DNA from: Timonella corticicola
GTDB lineage: Bacteria > Actinomycetota > Actinomycetes > Actinomycetales > Cellulomonadaceae
Direction: 5' to 3'
Assembly: GCF_042683685.1 (NCBI RefSeq)
Contig: NZ_JBHUOP010000003.1
Location: 545,698 to 609,697 of the forward strand
DNA: 64,000 bases
This document shows positions 57,546 to 64,000 of the stretch, piece after piece. The notes under the pieces were generated by a model. The model had not been told where the DNA came from, did not search any database, and was given only the letters and a program-made list of their open reading frames with translations. Numbering within the stretch: position 1 is the first letter of the stretch; every line of letters begins with the position of its first letter. Made by a program: the position numbers and the translations under genes.

Positions 57546-58106
57546 ATGCGTCTTCACGGTCCCGAGTATCAACTGCCGAACCGCATCACGCGCATCATCG
57601 TGATCGGAGTGACAGGTTCGGGGAAGACCACTCTATGTCAACGTATCGCGGAGAGCCGCGGGATTGAACACACAGAACTCGACTCGCTGTTCCACGGTGA
57701 GAACTGGGAGCCGCGTCCCAGGTTCGTGGATGACGTGCACGATCTGGTTGCCCGCGACAACTGGATCACCGAATACCAGTACAAGGCTGCACGCCCCATC
57801 ATCATCGAGCGCACGCAAGCCGCGATCTGGCTTGACCTGCCCACCCGTACCGCCTTCTCGCAGTTACTGCGTCGTACCTGGCGGCGCTGGCGCCTCAACC
57901 AAGAACTATGGAACGGAAACCGCGAACCCGGCCCGTCCACCTGGTTCACACGCAGCGATGAGAACATCCTGTGGTGGGGCTGGACCACGCGAAACAAACT
58001 CCGCCACACCGATCATCACCTCGCGGCGTATGACATTGATGTGATTCGGCTGCGAAACCGACGCGAAGTACGCGAATGGTGCGCACGCAACCTCGATCAG
58101 GCATAG
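57546..58106 (+). CDS. P-loop nucleotide kinase-like protein (topology-modulation type)
   Basis: 186 residues. RIIVIGVTGSGKTTLCQRIA is a Walker A; IEHTELDSLFHGENWEPRPR has the LDxxxW motif of FlaR-like/adenylate-kinase-related topology-modulation proteins. TERTQAAIWLDLPTRTAFSQ (written from the sequence as RTQAAIWLDLP) and RRTWRRWRLNQELWNGNREP are the mobile lid, rich in Arg and Trp. Substrate is unknown; relatives are annotated as adenylate kinase-like. It precedes the P-type ATPase gene by about 200 bases in the same direction. Confidence 0.82.
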   Translation: MRLHGPEYQLPNRITRIIVIGVTGSGKTTLCQRIAESRGIEHTELDSLFHGENWEPRPRFVDDVHDLVARDNWITEYQYKAARPIIIERTQAAIWLDLPTRTAFSQLLRRTWRRWRLNQELWNGNREPGPSTWFTRSDENILWWGWTTRNKLRHTDHHLAAYDIDVIRLRNRREVREWCARNLDQA

Positions 58107-58307
58107 GGTGAACTGCAACTCAGAGTCGGTTTCGGGACCATCCTACGGGTAAGTGTCAGGAGACATCGGTAGGATCGAAGTGTCGATGCGATAAATGGAT
58201 CGAGTTTGGCTACCTCCCTCTGTGTCCTTTGAAAGGCTGGTGGTCGTGACGTCTCACGAATACTGTCGCATGCTCTGCCAGATGACGTGTCACGAGGAGA
58301 AAAGACT

Positions 58308-61166
58308 ATGACGGTGCCTGGCCCACCTTCGGAACACGACGCGGGAACCGCCACCAAGGCGCCCAAGAAACCACGAGGTGGCGAGCCTGCCGAACTACGG
58401 GAAGACGCGCTGATCTTCGCCGAGAATCCAGCTCATGCGCGAGACCTCTCTGACATCTTCGATGTCACGGGCACCTCCTTGGATGGTCTCGGTGCCACTG
58501 ACGCGGAAGCACGTCTGGACGACTTCGGGCCAAACTCGACACCGGCTGCCCCACGCCCCGGCTTGGTGGCACGGATCCTGGAACACGTTTCAGATATCCT
58601 CGTTATCATCCTGCTGGTGGCAGCGGTCCTCAAGGCGATTGTCGGGGACTGGGTCGACTTCGCGATCATTCTCGTGGTTGCGGTTGTCAACGTTGCCGTG
58701 GGGCTCATCCAAGAGGGGAAAGCAGAGAAGGCCCTCGACTCGATCAAGTCGATGCTCGCGCTCACCGCAGAGGTCAAACGTGGTGGACGTTGGGAGACGG
58801 TTGACGCGGAAACCCTCGTGGTCGGCGATGTGGTGCGGGTTCGCTCAGGCGCCCGAATCCCAGCGGACATGCGACTGATCGAAGCCGTGAACCTACAGGC
58901 CGACGAATCGGTTCTCACCGGTGAATCTGATGCGGTCGTCAAAACCGTTGGCACGGTCGGTGCTGGCGCCGGTACGGGTGACCGCTCGAACATGCTGCAC
59001 TCGGGGACCCTCGTCACCGCGGGAACGGGTAGCGCCATTGTTACGGCGACGGGCCCCAACACCGAGATCGGGCGGATCCAGACGCTCATGGCTCAGGTTG
59101 AGCCACTTGAGACCCCGCTGTCTCGGCAACTCGACAGGCTTGGCAAGACCCTCGCGATCATCGTTGGTGTCATGGCCGTCGTCATGGTCGTGCTGGGCCT
59201 CTTCGTCCATGACTATTCGGCCTCGGAGACTCTCTCCGCAACTATCGGTTTCGCCGTGGCGGCTATTCCTGAAGGCCTGCCCGCGCTTGTGACGATCACG
59301 CTCGCGATGGGCGTGCAGCAAATGGCTCGACGTCACGCGATCACCCGACGTCTGACCTCCGTCGAGGCACTGGGTTCAGTCACGACGATCTGTTCGGACA
59401 AGACCGGCACGCTGACCAAGAACGAGATGACGGCCCGCGTCGTCGTCCTCGCGAATGAGCGCTTCAAGGTTGAAGGCGAAGGCTACGATCCAACGGGTGC
59501 GCTGCGAATGAACGGTGCGCGGGTTGAGTTCGACTACTCGCGCGACCTCGCGCATCTCATCGCCGCAGGTTCCATGTGCAATGACGCGCAGATCGTTTCG
59601 GATCGAGGACGGTGGGAACTCGTGGGTGCCCCCACCGAGGGCGCGATCCGAGTTCTCGCGGACAAGGCGAACTTCCACATCCCTCACATCCGTCATGCGG
59701 TGTTGCCGTTCGAGTCGAGCCACAAGTTCATGGCCACGATTGACGAGTTTTCCTTCCTGAGCAACGAGGGTTCCTTTGAAGCCCGTGAAACCGGTGGTGG
59801 ACGTACCCTGCACGCCGTAGGCGCGCCAGATCGGCTGCTACGCCGCTGTGCGTTCCAGTTCAGCCCCTCGGGCGAGACTGTCACGATCGACAGAAAGTAC
59901 TGGGAGGGGATTGTCGACGAGTTGGGCGCGCAGGGCCTACGGGTGCTGGCGATCTGCGGTCGAGACCTGTCGGGCACGCCATTGGAGGGTGCGACAGAAC
60001 TCGGCCTTTACGATGCGGTCGGTTTGGTCATGTATGGACTCGTTGGAATCGTGGACCCGCCGCGCCCGGAAGCCATCACCGCTATCGCCGAGTGTCAGCG
60101 CGCTGGAATCGACGTGGTCATGATTACGGGCGATCACTCGGGAACCGCGACCGCCATCGCATCCGAACTGGGCATCATTCAGGATCAGGCTCTCAAAAAC
60201 GCCGACGGTGAGCCACAGGTCATGGTGGGCGCAGACCTCGATCACATGAGCGCAACGGAGTTGCAGCAGGCAGTCCGTACGGTGCGAGTGTTCGCTCGTA
60301 CGAGCCCTGAACATAAGCTACGGATCGTCGAGGCGCTCCAAAAGAACGATCATGTCGTGGCGATGACCGGCGATGGCATCAACGATGCCCCCGCGCTGCA
60401 GAAGGCCGATGTCGGCGTTGCCATGGGCATCAAGGGAACGGAGGCTACGAAGGAGGCCGCTGACATCGTCCTCACCGACGATAACTTCGCGACCATCGAG
60501 GGTGCGGTTGAGGAAGGCCGCAGGATCTTTGACAACATCCGGAAGTCGGTCATCTTCCTGCTCCCCACCAACGGTGCACAGTCGCTTGTGATTCTCATCG
60601 CCGTCCTGTTTGGCTGGGCCCTGCCGCTCACACCGGCGCAGATCCTGTGGGTCAACATGATCACTGCGATCACATTGTCGCTTGCCCTCGCCTACGAGCC
60701 CGCCGAACCTGGGCTCATGGACCGCAACCCCCGCAACCCTCGCGAGGGCGTGTTGTCCAAGGGTGCACTCGTGCACGTATTGCTCGTGTCCCTGCTGATC
60801 GGCGTGGCCACGCTGTTCGTGGTCTGGCTCGAACGTCACCTCGGATCAACCGTGGCCGAGGCTCAGACTGCCGCGGTGACCACGCTGACCCTCGCTCAAC
60901 TCGCCTACCTGTTCAATTGCCGATTCCTGCACCGATCATCGATCACAACAGACGTGTTCAAAGGCAACAAGGTCGTCTGGATAGCTGCCCTCAGCCTTGT
61001 ATTACTGCAGGTCGCGTTCACGCTGTTGCCGTTCATCAACTCGTGGTTCGGTTCAGCTCCCATCGGGGTCGCGAAGTGGGCTGCCTCGATAGGGTTGGCC
61101 GTTGCCGTGTTCTTTGTCATTGAGATTGGCAAGAAGGTTCAACGCTCCCGTCTGGCCAACCAGTAA
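58308..61166 (+). CDS. P-type cation-transporting ATPase (P2-like)
   Basis: 952 residues from ATG 58308 after AGGAGA. Cytosolic N-terminus, GLGATDAEARLDDFGPNSTP (cation ATPase N-domain), actuator loop SVLTGESDAVVK (TGES), helix 4 AAIPEGLPALVTITLAMGVQ (PEGL), phosphorylation site ICSDKTGTLTKNEM (Asp about 364), the nucleotide domain and hinge MTGDGINDAPALQKADVGVA, and six C-terminal helices. The pump class resembles Ca2+ or Na+/K+-type bacterial P2 ATPases. In helix 6 the SERCA Asp of VNLVTDG is Ala (WVNMITAITLSLALAYEPAE), so it is not a canonical Ca2+ pump; the transported ion is uncertain. It stands alone. Confidence 0.9.
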   Translation: MTVPGPPSEHDAGTATKAPKKPRGGEPAELREDALIFAENPAHARDLSDIFDVTGTSLDGLGATDAEARLDDFGPNSTPAAPRPGLVARILEHVSDILVIILLVAAVLKAIVGDWVDFAIILVVAVVNVAVGLIQEGKAEKALDSIKSMLALTAEVKRGGRWETVDAETLVVGDVVRVRSGARIPADMRLIEAVNLQADESVLTGESDAVVKTVGTVGAGAGTGDRSNMLHSGTLVTAGTGSAIVTATGPNTEIGRIQTLMAQVEPLETPLSRQLDRLGKTLAIIVGVMAVVMVVLGLFVHDYSASETLSATIGFAVAAIPEGLPALVTITLAMGVQQMARRHAITRRLTSVEALGSVTTICSDKTGTLTKNEMTARVVVLANERFKVEGEGYDPTGALRMNGARVEFDYSRDLAHLIAAGSMCNDAQIVSDRGRWELVGAPTEGAIRVLADKANFHIPHIRHAVLPFESSHKFMATIDEFSFLSNEGSFEARETGGGRTLHAVGAPDRLLRRCAFQFSPSGETVTIDRKYWEGIVDELGAQGLRVLAICGRDLSGTPLEGATELGLYDAVGLVMYGLVGIVDPPRPEAITAIAECQRAGIDVVMITGDHSGTATAIASELGIIQDQALKNADGEPQVMVGADLDHMSATELQQAVRTVRVFARTSPEHKLRIVEALQKNDHVVAMTGDGINDAPALQKADVGVAMGIKGTEATKEAADIVLTDDNFATIEGAVEEGRRIFDNIRKSVIFLLPTNGAQSLVILIAVLFGWALPLTPAQILWVNMITAITLSLALAYEPAEPGLMDRNPRNPREGVLSKGALVHVLLVSLLIGVATLFVVWLERHLGSTVAEAQTAAVTTLTLAQLAYLFNCRFLHRSSITTDVFKGNKVVWIAALSLVLLQVAFTLLPFINSWFGSAPIGVAKWAASIGLAVAVFFVIEIGKKVQRSRLANQ

Positions 61167-61206
61167 CGGAACCCTGGTCAGAACGCCGGTCCGGCCGTTC
61201 GATTCG

Positions 61207-61223
61207 CCTTAGTGTGACTAAGG
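61207..61223 (+). terminator. Small hairpin after the P-type ATPase gene
   Basis: CCTTAG-TGTGA-CTAAGG, a 6-bp stem with a 5-base loop, 40 bases after the ATPase stop and before the IdeR-like box. It could be a terminator or an operator. Confidence 0.35.
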
Positions 61224-61260
61224 TCAAGCAGAAGTTGATCCAGAACTCGATTACGTTAAC

Positions 61261-61279
61261 TTAGGTTAGGCTACGCTTT
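61261..61279. promoter_or_regulatory. IdeR/DtxR-like iron box upstream of the subtilase
   Basis: TTAGGTTAGGCTACGCTTT matches the 19-base consensus TTAGGTTAGSCTAACCTAA at 15 positions, with the left half and centre perfect. It lies 63-81 bases upstream of the start codon, in the expected promoter zone. Confidence 0.5.
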
Positions 61280-61341
61280 GTTTTGAGTCTGATGCAGGCT
61301 CCCACCGATAGACATCGCCGAAGCAAAGACGGCCCACCTGA

Positions 61342-64000
61342 ATGAGATACATGATGCGCGCCCCACTCCGCACAGCCCAACACAGCGAGCGGAAGGCATC
61401 AAACTTCCTCCAACCTCACATCCGGCGAACAACGTCGATCACAGCAGTACTTACGCTGTTTATGAGCGGTTTTGTGGGAATCACGCCAGTTGCTGCCACG
61501 GGCCCCACGCCCCAAGGATTTGAGGACGGGCATTACATCATCGAGTTGTCCCAGCCGCCAGTCGCAGGCGAACTGGTCGCAGCCCAGGACATTGATGCAG
61601 TGGAGTCGCAGGAAGACGTCTTGGAGAGTATTCAAGGTGCGGTTGCTCAATCCGTGGGGGCGGACGTGGAACAGAACTACACCGTGGCGATCAACGGGTT
61701 CTCTGCAACTCTCACGGCAGAACAGGCCGAAGCGCTCAGCGAGCACCGCCAAGTCCGCTCAGTCTCTGTGGAACGGATATACGAGGTTCAAGCTCAATCC
61801 ACCACTGAGTACTTGGGCCTAGGGGAGCCTACAGGCCTGTGGTCTCAAGTGGGAGGGGTGGACGCCGCCGGGGAGGGAGTTGTCGTGGGTGTGCTCGACT
61901 CAGGAATCTCCCCTGACAACCCGACGATGGCTGGAAGTCCACTCACAGCGAATGCGACCGACCCCGCGACACCGCACCTCGCAGATGGCGGAATTGCGAT
62001 GGTGAAGGCTGACGGGCAGACTTTCACCGGCGTCTGCCAAACTGGACCGGGATTTGATGCGTCCGACTGTTCCACCAAAATTGTTGGTGCCCGCTACTTT
62101 GACAATGCGGTCAACTCCGGCAGCATCTGGGTTGTCGGAGACGAGTACAGGTCGCCCAGGGACTACAACGGGCATGGCTCCCACACGGCCTCGATCGCTG
62201 CCGGAAACGCAGGGGTCGATGCCAGTTACGCCGATCTCGATAGCGTGACCATCAGCGGGGTGGCACCCGCGGCAAAGGTCGCAGTGTACAAGGTCTGCTG
62301 GCAATCTATTCTTGGTCCAACGCAGTGCGGCGAGAGCGACCTCATCGCCGGAATCGAGGCGGCAATCCGCGACGGTGTGGATGTCATCAACTACTCAATT
62401 GGTTCGAGTAACGGCGATGACACCGTGTCTGGTCCAGTTGACCTTGCTCTGCTCAGGGCGAGCAGCGCTGGTATTTTCGTCTCTGCCTCAGCAGGAAACT
62501 CCGGGTCAGGTGCCTCTACCATCGATCACACCGAACCCTGGTTGACCACCGTTGCCGCCACAACCAGTGCCCAAGAGGCAACTGTCATCGCCGGTGAGTT
62601 CAGCGAGGTTGGCGCTTCGGTCACGGTGTTCGGGACCGGTGTAACCGATCTTCCATTGGTGCTTGACACTTCAAGGAGCGGTGCCAGGTTTTGCCGTGAA
62701 GGGTCCCTGAGCGATGACGTGCAAGGGGCGGTCGTGCTGTGTGCGCGAATGACGAATGACAGCGCCACGTTGCGTCGTGAACAAACCGCTGAGGTGCGTC
62801 GTGCGGGAGGCGTTGCGGCCATCATCGCGAACACGGCCAGTTCGCCACAGGATGTGCTGGCGGAAACGCACCTCATCCCCACCGTGCATGTGACCCGAAC
62901 CGTCGGGGAGGCCTTGACCGCCTACGTACCGACCTCTGGCTCTGCAACCGTTAGTTTTCTGCCGTTCAACACCACTGGAGAATCACTGCTTCAGAGCCCT
63001 CAGGTGGCGACCTTCTCCAGCCGAGGTCCGGCCAGAACCTCCAGCGGGAACATCTTGAAACCAGATGTCGCCGCCCCAGGAGTGGCCGTACTTGCAGCGG
63101 TGTCGAACGCCAGTGGCAAGGACCCCCAATACCGCCTCATGTCCGGTACCTCAATGGCAGCACCACACGTGGCAGGACTTGCCGCAGTCTATCTATCGAC
63201 TTCACCTCACGCGGGTCCGGCAGAAATCAAGTCAGCGCTGATGACCACAGCAGGAGACACGCACACCAGCGAGGGAGAGGTGAACACTGATCACTTCGCT
63301 GACGGGGCAGGGCAGATCGCACCACAGGACTTCCTCAACCCGGGGTTTGTCTATAAGTCGGGTCAAGAAGAGTGGAATGGATACCTCAACGGGCTGGGGG
63401 TGGACACCGGAAGCCGTGACACGCCAATTCACGGGAGTGAAGTGAACCAGGCCAGCCTTGCGATCGGTCAACTGGTGACCTCTCGTGAGGTCACGCGTAC
63501 CGTCACCGCGACTGCCCCTGGACGTTATACGGCACACGCCGCGCTTCCCGGATATGACGTGTCGGTGCAGCCAAGTGTTCTTGAGTTCACGAAAGCCGGT
63601 CAGGAAATCAGCTATCGGATTACGGTGACCCGGGTTGACGCACCGCTCGGGGAATATGCACAGGGAAACATCACCTGGGTGGGAGAGGACATGAGTTCTC
63701 GTTTCCCCATCGCGGTCAAGGCTGTGTCGACTTCCACCGAGCCCCCGCTCGCCGAACTTCCCGCACAACCGGAGGACCCGACTGACGACGAGGTAGAGCC
63801 TAAGGTTCTCACTGGTTCTGTGCCCACTGTCTCTGGTTCACCTCAGGTGGGGAAGAGGCTCGCCGCACAATCAGGAACCTGGACTGCGGGCGCACAGTTG
63901 ACATACCAGTGGTTTGTTGGGGGTCAGCGGGTTGATGGCGCGACTGGTTCAACGTTTACGGCTCGGGCCTCTGATGTGGGTAAGTCGGTTACGGTGCAGG
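61342..64000 (+). CDS. Secreted subtilisin-like serine protease with PA and Ig-like domains (3' truncated)
   Basis: At least 886 residues; the window ends inside the gene. Starts at 61342, 61351 and 61354 are in frame; the first is taken. A long basic signal region ends near TPVAATG. An inhibitor I9-type prodomain (GHYIIELSQPPVAGELVAAQ ... RQVRSVSVERIYEV) is followed by the S8 domain with Asp in VVVGVLDSGISP (about 185), His in DYNGHGSHTASIAAGN (about 277) and Ser in MSGTSMAAPHVAGLA (about 604). A protease-associated domain is inserted (AVVLCARMTNDSATLRREQT ... VRRAGGVAAIIANT). A Fn3-like segment and an Ig-like repeat (GSPQVGKRLAAQSGTWTAGA ... YQWFVGGQRV) follow. It degrades extracellular protein; an IdeR-like box suggests iron control. 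Confidence 0.9.
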   Translation, partial: MRYMMRAPLRTAQHSERKASNFLQPHIRRTTSITAVLTLFMSGFVGITPVAATGPTPQGFEDGHYIIELSQPPVAGELVAAQDIDAVESQEDVLESIQGAVAQSVGADVEQNYTVAINGFSATLTAEQAEALSEHRQVRSVSVERIYEVQAQSTTEYLGLGEPTGLWSQVGGVDAAGEGVVVGVLDSGISPDNPTMAGSPLTANATDPATPHLADGGIAMVKADGQTFTGVCQTGPGFDASDCSTKIVGARYFDNAVNSGSIWVVGDEYRSPRDYNGHGSHTASIAAGNAGVDASYADLDSVTISGVAPAAKVAVYKVCWQSILGPTQCGESDLIAGIEAAIRDGVDVINYSIGSSNGDDTVSGPVDLALLRASSAGIFVSASAGNSGSGASTIDHTEPWLTTVAATTSAQEATVIAGEFSEVGASVTVFGTGVTDLPLVLDTSRSGARFCREGSLSDDVQGAVVLCARMTNDSATLRREQTAEVRRAGGVAAIIANTASSPQDVLAETHLIPTVHVTRTVGEALTAYVPTSGSATVSFLPFNTTGESLLQSPQVATFSSRGPARTSSGNILKPDVAAPGVAVLAAVSNASGKDPQYRLMSGTSMAAPHVAGLAAVYLSTSPHAGPAEIKSALMTTAGDTHTSEGEVNTDHFADGAGQIAPQDFLNPGFVYKSGQEEWNGYLNGLGVDTGSRDTPIHGSEVNQASLAIGQLVTSREVTRTVTATAPGRYTAHAALPGYDVSVQPSVLEFTKAGQEISYRITVTRVDAPLGEYAQGNITWVGEDMSSRFPIAVKAVSTSTEPPLAELPAQPEDPTDDEVEPKVLTGSVPTVSGSPQVGKRLAAQSGTWTAGAQLTYQWFVGGQRVDGATGSTFTARASDVGKSVTVQ

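Noticed and set aside
1..64000. CRISPR arrays, prophage, IS elements or integron
   Set aside because: No regularly spaced repeats, transposase, integrase, recombinase or phage structural gene was seen in any frame.

Overview
The window is high-GC DNA from an actinobacterium. The strongest evidence is the block at about 25.4-39.6 kb: ppiA, rhomboid protease, crgA, DUF881 protein, trpG-type amidotransferase, pknB, pknA, pbpA, rodA, pstP, fhaB, fhaA, then tRNA-Leu. This is the origin-proximal cell-division and cell-wall-signalling cluster of Actinobacteria, in the same order as in Mycobacterium. Common GTG starts, stop/start overlaps, Erm(X)-like and LysG/LysE-type genes and an IdeR/DtxR-like box agree with this. 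I cannot name a genus; an actinomycete of the Actinomycetales or Micrococcales is my guess.

Layout. 0-4.3 kb: end of a steroid-dehydrogenase-like flavoprotein, a VOC protein, an MntP-type Mn exporter with a long Cys-bearing loop, a secreted CAP protein with two long Ala/Lys repeats, and tRNA-Ala. 4.5-8.5 kb: a peroxide-stress operon (OhrR-like regulator, glutathione peroxidase, DoxX), then an erm rRNA methyltransferase behind a leader peptide and an attenuator-like RNA, and a beta-helix lipoprotein. 8.8-13.8 kb: an unknown membrane protein, a choline transporter plus phosphatidylcholine synthase pair, and a FUSC protein. 13.9-20.2 kb: two tandem secreted zinc metalloproteases with Ig-like tails, then lysG/lysE. 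20.3-25.3 kb: a DUF3060 lipoprotein, two proteins of unknown function, and a divergent QorB/QorR-like redox pair. 25.4-39.6 kb: the conserved cluster; its rhomboid-crgA gap carries a cluster of DnaA-box-like sequences. 40.6-46.4 kb: a large membrane-anchored protein, a low-molecular-weight phosphatase, a small LuxR-type regulator, MutT and an unusual zinc-ribbon SDR. 46.6-53 kb: a LacI-regulated ABC transporter and GH127 beta-L-arabinofuranosidase operon. 53-58 kb: two oxidoreductases sharing an operator-like motif, a sugar isomerase/epimerase, pdxK, trpF and a P-loop kinase. 58.3-64 kb: a P-type cation ATPase and a secreted subtilase that runs off the window end.

No transposase, integrase, phage gene or CRISPR array was seen. 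The most unusual property is in the non-coding DNA. Many genes end in very long, near-perfect hairpins, and a 14-mer (ATTGCCGACGAGTC) occurs five times exactly and several more times with 1-2 changes. It appears both as paired inverted copies beside genes and as single copies inside genes, which resembles the behaviour of DNA uptake sequences or another genome-wide architectural motif.

All assignments were made by eye from sequence motifs; no database search was run. Residue numbers are approximate unless they are counted from a short N-terminus.
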